Shown here piece by piece: positions 1-9,183 of a stretch of 64,000 nt of DNA. Positions within the stretch are counted from its first letter, which is position 1. Every line of letters begins with the position of its first letter. The notes under the pieces are model-generated. The model was not told where the DNA came from and searched no databases. It was given only the letters and a program-made list of their open reading frames with translations. Origin of the DNA: Echinicola soli (lineage in GTDB: Bacteria; Bacteroidota; Bacteroidia; Cytophagales; Cyclobacteriaceae); contig NZ_CP041253.1 in the NCBI RefSeq assembly GCF_006575665.1, positions 4,563,001-4,627,000 on the forward strand. The letters run 5' to 3'. The position numbers and the translations under genes were made by a program.

Positions 1-459
1 GGTCTCTGCACACCGCTTTCCTTCGTCGTAACATGCCCTGATCCCAGTGGTGTTGACACTGCCTTTATAGCTTTCAGGTTGCGGATGCAATTCTGGGTCG
101 CCATACACCTCTGATGTACTGGCCTGAAGGATCCTTGCCTTTAGCCTCTTTGCAAGCCCCAGCATATTAATCGCCCCGATGACTGAAGTCTTGGCCGTCT
201 GCACGGGATCAAACTGATAATGAACCGGACTGGCCGGACAGGCTAGGTTATAAATTTCATCTACTTCCACATATAGCGGAAAGGTGATGTCATGCCGGAG
301 GAATTCAAAGTTTTTCTCATCTAACAAGTGATGAATATTTGATTTTCGACCGGTAAAAAGATTGTCCACACAGAGTACCTCATTCCCTTCCTTTAACAGT
401 CTGTCGCAGAGGTGGGATCCTAAGAATCCCGAGCCTCCTGTCACTAAAATTCTTTTCAT
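1..459 (-). CDS. UDP-glucuronate decarboxylase (partial, C-terminus off the left edge)
   Basis: NAD-dependent SDR-family enzyme predicted to convert UDP-glucuronate to UDP-xylose in the cytoplasm, feeding polysaccharide synthesis. The first 153 residues are visible. They carry an N-terminal Rossmann motif (GGSGFLGSH, from about residue 8) and the catalytic pair in YDEGK (Tyr144, Lys148); the RACYDEGKR context is typical of UXS-type decarboxylases rather than 4-epimerases. The ATG at 459 is the first methionine and directly precedes the Rossmann strand. It is the first of a run of minus-strand exopolysaccharide genes, with Wzc 467 nt upstream, so it probably has its own promoter. dTDP-glucose dehydratase is a less likely alternative. 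Confidence 0.85.
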   Translation of the reverse strand, partial: MKRILVTGGSGFLGSHLCDRLLKEGNEVLCVDNLFTGRKSNIHHLLDEKNFEFLRHDITFPLYVEVDEIYNLACPASPVHYQFDPVQTAKTSVIGAINMLGLAKRLKARILQASTSEVYGDPELHPQPESYKGSVNTTGIRACYDEGKRCAET

Positions 460-926
460 CTTTTGCTTCAAATGGTGAATAATTGGTAAAGTTTCTAAGG
501 CTTCCGGAGCTACCTGCTATTGACAGACAGGTCACTGTCATAAATAGTTACTGGGTTGCCTTGACGTTATGAGTCGATTATGTGCTGCCTGGATACAGCT
601 TCGCCCCGTCAGTCCCATTTTTCATGAACTTAATGAAGACGTTATAAAAACTATTATTTATAAATATAATATTAAAAAACACCAATTGAATATGTTTTTT
701 AATATAAAATCAATGATTATTAATTAAATGATCTAATTTGATAATTAAGTGAACCAGTCTGCTTTAGGGCTTTTTATCATGCTGCCAAAAGCGTTAATCA
801 ACTGGTGTTTTTCAGTAAAATCCACCATCAAAGTACTTACTCGCTCTGATTTAAGAGCGCCCCGGACATTGCCCGAGACGCCTGCTAAATCAACTATCAA
901 CAAATGCTGAAGAGGCTATAATGGGT
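460..926. other. Gene-free spacer with an AT hairpin
   Basis: AT-rich spacer between the Wzc-like gene and the UDP-glucuronate decarboxylase gene, both on the minus strand. It contains a perfect 13-bp inverted repeat (669-681 with 693-705, arms ATATTAAAAAACA and its complement) with T-runs on both strands. This could be a weak terminator for the upstream kinase gene; the stem is almost all A/T so this is uncertain. The decarboxylase promoter must lie between this hairpin and 459. No ORF of note. Confidence 0.5.
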
Positions 927-3353
927 TTATTTTTTACCAACTAGTTTGCCTAGCCAATTAGATTCTTCTCTGTCATTCTCATGGTATCCATTTGACCCGT
1001 AACCGTATCCATAGGCATAACCATACTGTCCTATTTCAAAATCGACGTCATTTAATAGCGAATACATCTTTTTCACTCCGCCTTTTTCTACCAATCCCTT
1101 TAAGAGTTGGATGTTTGCTTTAGGCGAATAGTTTTGTCTAAACACGTACATATTGATATCGGCCAGAGAGAACAGCTCCTTTGTTTCTGAAACAAGTCCT
1201 ACAGGTGCACAATCAAGGATCAACACATCATAATTTGCTTTGATGTCTCCGATCATTTCTTTAAAATAACCTTGCGCCAAAAGCTCCGCCGGATTTGGTG
1301 GGACAGGACCGGAAAGGAGCACATCTAGGTTATCATAGCCAGATGGTTTGACTGCCTCTTTCCAGGGCATTCCTACACTCAGACAAGTACTCACTCCACG
1401 GTCGTTGATCATTCCGAATTCCTCTGCAATCTTTGGCTTCCGAAGATCCAAACCGACCAAAATGGTCTTTTTGCCCATCATGGCATATACCGAGGCCAAA
1501 TTGACAGAACAGAATGTTTTACCTTCCCCTGATATCGATGAGGTAAAAAGTATGGTCAGCTTCTTTGCACCCGGGCTTAGAAAGGTCATATCTGCACGGA
1601 GGCTTCTGAAGTTTTCCGAAATAGTGGATTTTGGCTTTTTCATGACAGTCAGGACATTTCCCTGTTTCGACGGACTTTTCCCTATCATTCCTATTAGCGG
1701 GGTAGGAATCTGTTCCTCCAGTTCCTTGGGATCCTCTACCTTATTATTGAAAAAGTTTCTAACGAAAATAAACCCTACAGGCAAGATCAAACCGGCAAAT
1801 GCCCCCAGGACTAGATTGATGAGGGTTTTAGGTTCCACTGGTTTTTCAGCTGCCCTTGCGGTATCCAATATGGAGTTTTTAGGTGTATTGGAAGCCAAAA
1901 CGATCTGAGACTCCGCCCTTTTCTGGAGCAAATACAAATAGATGTTTTCATTGATAGAAAACTTTCGCTGTATCCCCAACAGGTTTCTCTCTGTCTCTGG
2001 CAGCTTGTTAATTTCCTGTTCCACTTGATTGATACGATTAGTAATTTCAGCCAGCGAACTTTTCGTGTTATTTTTGGCTGACTTAGTATTCTCCAGAACC
2101 GACTGTCTTGTGGTTTTGATCTGCGTATTGATCTGTTCTAAAGCCGGTGTGGATGATGAATAGGTGGATTTTAACCTCAAACGTTCAGTCTGAAGTTCGG
2201 ACAGTTTGACTACAAGGCTGTTTAATAATGGATCAGTATTTCCAATGATGGATGGGGCCACCAGCCCCTCTTCAGTTTCTCCCAGAAGGTAATCTTCCAA
2301 GGTGTGGTAATAATCCAGTTTCAGTTCGATTTCACTCCGTTGTTTTTCATAATCTTGGAGTCTTTCAAAAATCATCACGCCTTCCTCACTGAGATTAAAC
2401 ACATGATTTTTGGTCCTGTATTCCTGAAGTCTATTTTCAAAATAGCTTAGGGAATCCGTAATTCCATTGAGCTGATCATCGATAAAACTTATGGTATTGG
2501 CAGTAGCCTTATTTTTTTCACTAAGCTCCCGCTCAAGATAGACGCGCATAAGGCTATTGATGAAGTCCTGCCCCAATTTCCTAATGGGCGTCTCCATGCT
2601 GATCTGAAGGATGGATGCCAGTTTATTAGTAGGTGCGACACTGATGGCTTTTTGGTATTTGATCACCTGCGAATGAGTGTCGGAAAACTTAAAAAACAGA
2701 ATTTCTCCAGGCTGACCGGAAATGTTGTTTACCTGAAATTCGAAATAGTCTCCTTGTACCGTCTCACCAAACTTATGCTCTCCTGTCAATCCTTCCAATT
2801 CTTCCTCCAACTCCTTTTTGAAGTAGGGATCTTTAGGATTGTAGATATAGAGAGCGTCATTATCGATAGATAATTGGTAAGTTTCTTCACTGAGCACTTC
2901 CAGTGCCAGCATCCCCCCTACCAGCTGTTCCCTATTCCAGTTTACAGTGATATTAAGTGGAATATTACCGTATAAGCTGTTTTTGGAGAAAACACCCTCT
3001 TCAAAATAAGACACGTTTAGCTTTAGCTCCTCCACGACTTGCTCTGTCAGCGCATAGGAGGTAAGAATCCCAATTTCATTTTCGATATTATTCTTTGGCT
3101 GAAGCAAAGAACTCGCCCCCAGAAAGTCCGCGCCTAGATCTTGGGACTCTTCTCCTACCAGGACAGAGCCGTTCACCTTATAAATAGGAGTCATCACTTT
3201 ACTAGCAGCATAGGCCAAAAGAATCCCCAAAATAGTGCAGGCCACAATTACCTTCCAGTGCCTCAGGTAATTATTAAGGATGGTCTTGACGTCCACATCT
3301 TCCTCCTGATTAAGCTCAGGCAGCTGATTTACATGGGTGTTCTTCGCTAACAT
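927..3353 (-). CDS. Wzc-like polysaccharide co-polymerase with tyrosine autokinase domain
   Basis: Inner-membrane protein that controls chain length and export of exopolysaccharide by cycling its tyrosine phosphorylation. At 808 aa it has the fused Wzc layout: an N-terminal transmembrane helix near residues 34-52, a long periplasmic Wzz/GNVR region with coiled coil (about 280-470), a second transmembrane helix near 505-530, then a BY-kinase domain with Walker A (SSISGEGKTF, 605-614), Walker A' (ILVGLDLRKP, about 631-640) and Walker B (VLILDCAP, about 706-713). The C-terminal tail has a tyrosine cluster (about 772-786, GYAYGYGYG), the usual autophosphorylation site. It lies 7 nt after the Wza-like gene and is surely cotranscribed with it. 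Confidence 0.93.
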   Translation of the reverse strand: MLAKNTHVNQLPELNQEEDVDVKTILNNYLRHWKVIVACTILGILLAYAASKVMTPIYKVNGSVLVGEESQDLGADFLGASSLLQPKNNIENEIGILTSYALTEQVVEELKLNVSYFEEGVFSKNSLYGNIPLNITVNWNREQLVGGMLALEVLSEETYQLSIDNDALYIYNPKDPYFKKELEEELEGLTGEHKFGETVQGDYFEFQVNNISGQPGEILFFKFSDTHSQVIKYQKAISVAPTNKLASILQISMETPIRKLGQDFINSLMRVYLERELSEKNKATANTISFIDDQLNGITDSLSYFENRLQEYRTKNHVFNLSEEGVMIFERLQDYEKQRSEIELKLDYYHTLEDYLLGETEEGLVAPSIIGNTDPLLNSLVVKLSELQTERLRLKSTYSSSTPALEQINTQIKTTRQSVLENTKSAKNNTKSSLAEITNRINQVEQEINKLPETERNLLGIQRKFSINENIYLYLLQKRAESQIVLASNTPKNSILDTARAAEKPVEPKTLINLVLGAFAGLILPVGFIFVRNFFNNKVEDPKELEEQIPTPLIGMIGKSPSKQGNVLTVMKKPKSTISENFRSLRADMTFLSPGAKKLTILFTSSISGEGKTFCSVNLASVYAMMGKKTILVGLDLRKPKIAEEFGMINDRGVSTCLSVGMPWKEAVKPSGYDNLDVLLSGPVPPNPAELLAQGYFKEMIGDIKANYDVLILDCAPVGLVSETKELFSLADINMYVFRQNYSPKANIQLLKGLVEKGGVKKMYSLLNDVDFEIGQYGYAYGYGYGSNGYHENDREESNWLGKLVGKK

Positions 3354-3360
3354 AGGTTGG

Positions 3361-4182
3361 TTAATTAAAAAGGTTAAGAAGTAAAGCCAATGCTGTAATG
3401 GATGAAGTAATCAGGGTCAACGTCTGGGTGGCATTGACACCTGAGCCTATCTCTCTCACTTTCATGGGCTCAGCATAGATCTGATCGTTTGGTTGGATAA
3501 AATAGTAGGGAGATTCAATGATATGCCGATCATTCAAATTGATCCTATGTAGTTTCGTTCCTTCAGGGTATTGACGGATAAGTAATATTTCGTCTCTTTT
3601 GGCCACCGTGCTCAAGTCACCTGCTTGGGCAATGGCCTCAAAAATGGTCATTCGGTCTTGCAGGACCACATACTTGCCAGGATGCCTGAATTCTCCTATG
3701 GCTGAAAAGCGTATTCCTCCGAGCTTCACTCGCACGTAAAACTCGGAAGAAAGAAAGTCCTTTAGCTTTTCCTGGACTTTTACTCTCACCTCTTCCACTG
3801 TAAGGTTCATGACATTCAGCTCTCCTATGATCGGAATGCGCACATTTCCTTTGACGTCGACAGAGTAACCGGTCATATAATACACATCACCGCCTGTCTG
3901 TGCTATCTGTCCCATCATCATGCTGCTAGTGGAACTGGACTGACTGCTGTTAAACCCATATTCGATGAGATCTTCAGCTGTCATGACCTGAATATCTATA
4001 ATGTCATTATACTGTAAATGGTACTCTGGCTGTTCGTAGCTAATGAGTTGTTCATCAGGAATCGGCTCTTTACCTTCTTGGTTTTGGAGGTAAATCACTT
4101 TCTCATTAGGAACACAGGAAAACACTGCGAAACAAAACAACAATACCAGTGGCAATGCACAGGCTCTAAAGTTGGTGGTCAT
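3361..4182 (-). CDS. Wza-like polysaccharide export outer-membrane lipoprotein
   Basis: Outer-membrane channel component for exopolysaccharide export (Poly_export followed by SLBB domain). The 273-aa protein starts with a lipoprotein signal; the lipobox cysteine is Cys23 in VFSC. The export domain begins near residue 55 (YHLQYNDIIDIQV) and the SLBB-like region contains the GEFRHPGKY segment. A hydrophobic helix ends the protein (about 253-272), as in Bacteroidota homologues that close the barrel. It is the first gene of the two-gene unit with the downstream autokinase, so its promoter lies in the 4183-4658 region. Family assignment is firm; the polymer exported is unknown. Confidence 0.92.
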   Translation of the reverse strand: MTTNFRACALPLVLLFCFAVFSCVPNEKVIYLQNQEGKEPIPDEQLISYEQPEYHLQYNDIIDIQVMTAEDLIEYGFNSSQSSSTSSMMMGQIAQTGGDVYYMTGYSVDVKGNVRIPIIGELNVMNLTVEEVRVKVQEKLKDFLSSEFYVRVKLGGIRFSAIGEFRHPGKYVVLQDRMTIFEAIAQAGDLSTVAKRDEILLIRQYPEGTKLHRINLNDRHIIESPYYFIQPNDQIYAEPMKVREIGSGVNATQTLTLITSSITALALLLNLFN

Positions 4183-4658
4183 AATAGTTAGTTAAATAAA
4201 GGCTATGTTTTTTGAATGATTTTTATAAGTCATTCATATATTCCCTCTAACAAATTTCAGGGATTGGAAGTAAGTCACTGTGGTAAACAGGTTATTTGAA
4301 TGCTTACTTCAACAAGGCTTCTGGGCTATTGACAAGTGAAAATTGGAACGAATCATCCGAAAAGTGAAATTTTCAAAAACATATGACAGATTTTGTAAAC
4401 CAAACGTACAAGGCGTTGTTTTCAAGTCTTCATGAACACCCCATTTCACCGAAAATCACACAAAAAGTAGCATTTACACCATTTTTCAGCCTTTAACCAT
4501 CACCTTAATTCTAAAACCTAACTTAACCCAGCCTATATATCAATGTTTATTTACAAAAACTACCCTTTAATATCAAACAAACAATAATACAGTATAAAAA
4601 ATATCATTTTTATATTCTTTCATTCCAATTATTACAAAAACAAAAACATAATAATCTT
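4183..4658. other. Upstream region of the wza-wzc unit
   Basis: Very AT-rich leader region ahead of the Wza-like gene on the minus strand. It must contain that promoter, but I cannot single out a convincing -33/-7 pair. No ORF with coding character. Ends at the left end of a transposon-like repeat. Confidence 0.4.
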
Positions 4659-4850
4659 TTACTGACATCCGACTAAATTTCAAATATGATCAAAAGCTCT
4701 CTTTGTATAGAAATTTGAGGGTTTTTATTCTAATCCCTAAAATGACCCCGTCCCCTAAAGGGGGGCTTTAGAAAGTCCCCTTTAAGGGATTTAGGGGTGT
4801 AAACAGTTGATTTTTTTCAATTTTACGATTGTTTTCTCGGACGCCAGTAA
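4659..4850. mobile_element. TTACTGG-family miniature element, copy 1 (192 bp)
   Basis: Non-coding element with terminal inverted repeats: TTACTGACATCCGA at the left and TCGGACGCCAGTAA at the right. It is flanked by a direct repeat TAATCTT (4652-4658 and 4851-4857); the match extends to 10 bp, TAATAATCTT, if the terminal TAA is counted. Inside is an imperfect long hairpin built on the motif CCCCTAAAGGGG. A near-identical copy lies at 47410-47590 in the opposite orientation and a truncated one at 22376-22475. No coding capacity, so it must be moved by a transposase encoded elsewhere, if still mobile. Confidence 0.8.
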
Positions 4851-4928
4851 TAATCTTAATGACTATCGGTAATTTTACACGTAGTGGTACCATTCCAAAA
4901 TGTGATTTGGAAAGTTAAGGAAGTCCCT

Positions 4929-5196
4929 TGGTGAGACCGGTTTAAGAAAAATGAGCAGGCCGTTAAGAAAATGAATTAGCTCGCGTCGTGGAACAGCGAG
5001 ATCCATTCATTTTCAGGCCGGAGCAGTTTTCTTAAATTAAATTGGGTAACGTATTGTCCTCCCTGGAAAACGTGTCCTTCCCAATTTAAAGGGCTCACCA
5101 CCGGACTGGATTTTCCGTCCTTTTCATCAAGGGAAATGCGTAGCATTCATGAAGACCCATTAAAAGCAATTTTGCACCTGAATAAAAGGACGGAAA
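4929..5196. other. Multi-stem inverted-repeat structure, possible structured RNA or folded DNA element
   Basis: Nested perfect inverted repeats with no ORF. Stem P1: TGGTGAG at 4929-4935 pairs with 5094-5100 and encloses two arms. Arm 2: 4941-4950 with 5027-5036 (10 bp), GGCC 4958-4961 with 5016-5019, 4967-4976 with 5005-5014 (10 bp), CTCGC 4980-4984 with 4996-5000. Arm 3: TTAAATTGGG 5037-5046 with 5080-5089 (10 bp). Next to it a further 13-bp pair, TTTCCGTCCTTTT 5112-5124 with 5184-5196, encloses a small AATGC/GCATT hairpin. The arrangement resembles a closed multi-branch fold. I do not recognise it as a known RNA family. Confidence 0.55.
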
Positions 5197-6108
5197 CACT
5201 ATTTATTCAATTATGCTTGACTACTTGTATGATTGCCGTGACTCATAATAATATTTCACTTTTTCCAAAACTGGGATTTCACGCAATAATTTGCTTATAA
5301 AACTATTTTATCCAATATCACCAATTGGTGACAAAAAATCCCTCGATGTGCCTCTTCCCTTCAGTGATGTGTAGGTTTTATTGATTAAAAATACTGATCA
5401 GGAAACATGCCTTCAGTACATGCAAATCCAACCGAACCTTACAAAATCGATCGTTTACGTTTTTTTTACCATAAATAAGTATTTTATAAAAATATTGAAT
5501 ACTTCAATAAAAAGGCATTTGTTTTGCAATTCGTTAACCAAAACCAATCGATCGTAAACAAAAAACAACAAATAAATTACATTATTTGCACTTTATTAAA
5601 TAACCGACAAATAAAAAAACCTGCAATTACAATTTATTTACAAATAAATACCGAACATTTACGAATAACTACAATTACTAAAATAAAATTCTTATTTTTA
5701 TAATAAATATTAATAATCATTGAAAAATATATATTTATATGACAGGACAAAGAGAAAAAACCTAACCACCAAGACAAACAAGTGCCAAAAGCACCTTACA
5801 GTACCTTTGACCGTCATTCCACTACTCCATTTAGCGTACCCATTTTGTAGAACTAATACGCAAATATTGACACAAAGAACACTTACCTCCAACACGGCCC
5901 AAAGGTTTTAGAGAACACCACAAATAATTTTAATTGCGCATCAATTCACCCAAAAGCATACCTAAAAGTCAACTGGAAATTACACCAACTTCTTCCAGTT
6001 ATAGACAAACATAGCTAACAGCGCTACCTCCTGCCTTTTTGAAAGGGTCAAGGGAGCAAGCCATTAGGAGTAAAAATTATTTGACCACGCATTTAGACTA
6101 CCACGACT
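5197..6108. other. AT-rich gene-free region upstream of the LytTR regulator
   Basis: About 900 bp with no convincing ORF. It holds a perfect 14-bp palindrome TCACCAATTGGTGA (5318-5331) and two CGATCG-centred motifs near 5447 and 5547, each next to a TTTAC or TAAAC flank. These may be protein binding sites for regulation of the adjacent genes. Two opposite short reading frames at 5710-5911 lack any protein character. Confidence 0.4.
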
Positions 6109-6825
6109 ATGAAGAAAATTTTAATCGTTGAAGACGAATTGGATTTGGGGGAAAACCTGGAGGAAATTTTAACTGTCCTAGGCTATAATGTATCTCCCGT
6201 TATCTCAGATGGCAATATGGTTTTGGATTATTTGAGGTTTAGCCAACCGGACCTCATCCTCATGGATGTGCTTATCGATGGGGACATGGATGGAATAGAA
6301 CTGGCAAAAAAAATAAAAGAAGCCTATCATATCCCCATTATTTTCTTAACCGGTTATTCTGATAAAATGATACTTGATAGAATTTCCAAAGTTATGTATG
6401 AAGGATATCTACTAAAGCCATTTCATATCGAAACCCTTAAGACCTGCCTTTATCTTACCTTTAAAAATCAAGAAGGTCCCAAGAAAAAAGCCAAGCCACA
6501 AACCCTGAAAATAAGGGATAAAGGCTTTATGGTCCCAGTTCCCGTCGAAGACATCACTGTTTTGGAAGCAGATGGGCTATATACCAAGATTTACACATTG
6601 TCCAAGCCCTACACGATTCGGGATATCCTAAAGGATGTCACAGAAAAACTGCCTGATGAGACATTTCTCCGAATCCACAAATCCTTCACCATCAATGTAA
6701 ACCATATCAATGCCTATAATGCCAAAGAATTAACCGTCGGTGGCCAAATAATTCCTATGAGAAGGGGTTTTCTGAAAAAACTTAAAGGTATTCTGGAAGA
6801 AAGAAAAGTGCTGTCAGTCAATTAG
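6109..6825 (+). CDS. LytTR-family response regulator
   Basis: Two-component response regulator of 238 aa: receiver domain at residues 1-120, with acidic pair Glu8/Asp9, phospho-acceptor Asp53 (LILMDV) and the conserved lysine in LLKPF, followed by a LytTR DNA-binding domain at about 130-235 (FLRIHKSFTINVNHI is the family hallmark). No histidine kinase is adjacent, so its partner is elsewhere. It sits inside the exopolysaccharide block on the opposite strand, next to a long AT-rich upstream region, which suggests (inference) that it controls the surrounding polysaccharide genes. No Shine-Dalgarno sequence precedes the ATG. Confidence 0.93.
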   Translation: MKKILIVEDELDLGENLEEILTVLGYNVSPVISDGNMVLDYLRFSQPDLILMDVLIDGDMDGIELAKKIKEAYHIPIIFLTGYSDKMILDRISKVMYEGYLLKPFHIETLKTCLYLTFKNQEGPKKKAKPQTLKIRDKGFMVPVPVEDITVLEADGLYTKIYTLSKPYTIRDILKDVTEKLPDETFLRIHKSFTINVNHINAYNAKELTVGGQIIPMRRGFLKKLKGILEERKVLSVN

Positions 6826-6894
6826 CCCGGATCGCTGGCATCCACCTTTTGGTGCTGATGCCTACTCATGGAAAGGATCCATCGAGCAAGCAAT

Positions 6895-6985
6895 AGGAGG
6901 CTGTTCCATAACCATCAAATCCACTACCCTTTCTCCAGCTGTCTATAGGAAAAAGTGATGATGGAAATTTATGAGACAGCCTCCT
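6895..6985. repeat. Miniature inverted-repeat element with GGCTGT ends (91 bp)
   Basis: Ends are AGGAGGCTGTTCCATA (6895-6910) and TATGAGACAGCCTCCT (6970-6985), which match as inverted repeats at 14 of 16 positions. No coding capacity. Related ends occur at 12388-12521 and a single one near 51343. It lies downstream of the LytTR regulator gene and just past the 3' end of the convergent epimerase gene. Confidence 0.5.
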
Positions 6986-7012
6986 TTTATCACACCACAG
7001 GCCAATTTATTC

Positions 7013-8080
7013 TTAGGTCTCGGAATGAACATTTTCAGGATAATAGCAAGAATACCAATCCACGAATTGCCTCACCCCTATTTCCAGGGGGGTATCTGGC
7101 CTATATCCTGTATCTGTTTTCAAATCCTGCACATCTGCATAAGTAGAAACCACATCTCCGGCCTGCATCGGCATCATTGTCTTTTTGGCACTCTTCCCCA
7201 TCGCCTTTTCTAAAGCATCAATATAATCCATTAACTTGACAGGTTTGCTGTTCCCTATATTATAAACTTTATAAGGAACATATGAAGTGCTTGTTTTTGG
7301 GGAATTATGCCAGTTCTGATCTGGCCGGGAAGGCCTTTCTGCCACTTTCACCACCCCTTCTACAATATCATCTATATATGTAAAGTCCCTTTCCATCCTA
7401 CCGTGATTAAACACCTTGATCGGCTCTCCTTTTCTAATGGCATCAGCAAAGAGAAACATCGCCATATCCGGCCTGCCCCATGGGCCATACACCGTAAAAA
7501 AACGCAATCCCGTGGTAGGAATCTGAAACAGATGGCTATATGTGTGAGCCATAAGTTCATTGGATTTTTTGGTTGCAGCATACAGACTTACGGGATGATC
7601 GACAGCATGCTCTGTCGAAAACGGCATCGCTTTATTTGCCCCATAGACAGAACTCGAGGAGGCATACACCAAGTGCTTAACAGGATAATGCCGGCAAGCT
7701 TCCAGGACATTTAGAAAGCCTTGGATATTTGCCTGCACATAAGCATCTGGATGCTCTAGAGAATACCTTACTCCTGCCTGCGCCGCCAAATGGATGACCA
7801 CATCAATCTCATTTGCAGCCATCAATTCCAAAAGGGAAGATTTATCTGCCAAGTCCATCTTTACAAAGGTATAATTTTCATAAATGGTGGACCGAATGTC
7901 TTTTCCACTATCTATCTGGTCACGCGAAATGCCCGTTGCCTCCAATCGGGCATACTTTAGGTTAACATCATAATAATCATTAATGGAGTCCACACCGATT
8001 ACCTCATCCCCTCTTTTCAGCAATTTCAAGGCTACATGAAAGCCAATAAATCCTGCAGTGCCTGTCACTAAATACTTCAT
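7013..8080 (-). CDS. UDP-glucuronate 4-epimerase-like NAD-dependent epimerase
   Basis: SDR-family sugar nucleotide epimerase of 355 aa, predicted to interconvert UDP-glucuronate and UDP-galacturonate in the cytoplasm. N-terminal NAD-binding motif GTAGFIG is at residues 7-13; the catalytic YxxxK is in LYAATKK; the TVYGPWGRPDMA stretch is characteristic of the CapI/LpsL-type UDP-glucuronate epimerases. Full length for the family. It follows the sugar transferase gene on the same strand, but a strong hairpin at 8120-8147 separates them, so it is probably transcribed on its own. With the decarboxylase at the left edge it implies uronic-acid-derived sugars in the polysaccharide. Confidence 0.9.
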   Translation of the reverse strand: MKYLVTGTAGFIGFHVALKLLKRGDEVIGVDSINDYYDVNLKYARLEATGISRDQIDSGKDIRSTIYENYTFVKMDLADKSSLLELMAANEIDVVIHLAAQAGVRYSLEHPDAYVQANIQGFLNVLEACRHYPVKHLVYASSSSVYGANKAMPFSTEHAVDHPVSLYAATKKSNELMAHTYSHLFQIPTTGLRFFTVYGPWGRPDMAMFLFADAIRKGEPIKVFNHGRMERDFTYIDDIVEGVVKVAERPSRPDQNWHNSPKTSTSYVPYKVYNIGNSKPVKLMDYIDALEKAMGKSAKKTMMPMQAGDVVSTYADVQDLKTDTGYRPDTPLEIGVRQFVDWYSCYYPENVHSET

Positions 8081-8119
8081 TTATACTGCTTAAATGGTAA
8101 TAAATCTATTTTTCATTAA

Positions 8120-8147
8120 AAAAGTCCTTCAGCTGCGAAGGACTTTT
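8120..8147 (-). terminator. Rho-independent terminator after the sugar transferase gene
   Basis: Stem AAAAGTCCTTC (8120-8130) pairs perfectly with 8137-8147, with a 6-nt loop and T-runs on both strands. It lies 25 nt downstream of the sugar transferase stop and just upstream of the epimerase start (both minus strand), so it most likely ends the transferase transcript. Confidence 0.85.
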
Positions 8148-8171
8148 TTTATTTGAAGCTATATGCCCTTA

Positions 8172-8888
8172 TTAATAAGCGTTTTCGCGGTCGAGCACTA
8201 GGCTCAAAAAGGTCATCCAAATGATCTTGTAATCCAAGACTGGATTCCACTTTTTAAGGTAAAAAATATCCATGCGGTACCGAGCATACATTTGGTAAAA
8301 CTCAGCGGTTTCTCCTCTGTAGCCTTTGGCCTGCGCAAGTCCGGTCAACCCTGGCTTTGAGTGATGCCGTGACATGAATCCATTGATCTGAGAAGAGAAT
8401 TGCTCATTTAAGGACACTGGATGAGGACGTGGCCCTACGATGGACATATCACCTTTAAATACATTGATCAACTGCGGCAGCTCATCAATACTGGTCTTCC
8501 TGATAAACTTTCCCACGCGGGTTACCCGTGCATCATTCTTCGTGGCCTGCTTGATATCAGCTTCATGGTTTACGACCATGCTTCTAAACTTATAACAGAA
8601 AAAAAGCTCATTGTCCTTCCCGTGACGCTTTTGCTTAAAAAACACCGGTCCTTTGGAATCCAATTTTATCAAAATTGCAATGATCGGAAACAACCAAAAC
8701 CCTATGATTAACATAAACATCAGCGCTATAAAGATGTCTGAAGCCCTCTTCACCACCAAATTTGCCTTGTTAAAGCCTGATGATACCATTGGAGACTGCT
8801 CTCTCCCTGCATTTTTTTCCACATGTGGTTTATCCATTAACCCCACATTGTTCTCACTTTCTCTGAAATGTACAACTGAACCATTCAT
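8172..8888 (-). CDS. Undecaprenyl-phosphate sugar phosphotransferase (monotopic PGT)
   Basis: Initiating glycosyl-1-phosphate transferase that loads the first sugar of the repeat unit onto undecaprenyl phosphate at the inner membrane. At 238 aa it is a short, WcaJ/WbaP-C-terminal-like monotopic enzyme: about 45 flexible N-terminal residues, one re-entrant hydrophobic helix (about 52-74), then the bacterial sugar transferase domain with KFRSM (about 100-104), the catalytic Asp135-Glu136 dyad in SIDELPQL, and the GPRPHP motif near 152-157. The protein ends shortly after the domain, as expected. It lies between the Wzi-like gene and the epimerase gene on the same strand. The sugar specificity cannot be read from the sequence. 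Confidence 0.92.
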   Translation of the reverse strand: MNGSVVHFRESENNVGLMDKPHVEKNAGREQSPMVSSGFNKANLVVKRASDIFIALMFMLIIGFWLFPIIAILIKLDSKGPVFFKQKRHGKDNELFFCYKFRSMVVNHEADIKQATKNDARVTRVGKFIRKTSIDELPQLINVFKGDMSIVGPRPHPVSLNEQFSSQINGFMSRHHSKPGLTGLAQAKGYRGETAEFYQMYARYRMDIFYLKKWNPVLDYKIIWMTFLSLVLDRENAY

Positions 8889-9183
8889 AAGACATTAAGT
8901 TTTGGTTTTAGACAGAAATAATTCATTTAAAAAAAAACCAGGTGTTCGTGCTGATTTATTAGGCTATAAAGGGTTCACCCGAAACGCATCCGGTTTTTTG
9001 GCCGGACACATACCGCATATGACAACCGTATTGTTAATTTAAAACATATATTATTATTTAAATAATTAAAATAATAATAGGTAAACTAAATGAATATTTT
9101 TTATAACTAAATGTTATTATATATCACTATAAAGCTTTATGTAGTTCATTTATGGCATCACCTTAGCCGACCACTTCTCTGGA

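Noticed and set aside
5710..5911. Overlapping short reading frames on both strands
   Set aside because: No domain, no start context, in an AT-rich gap; likely chance frames.
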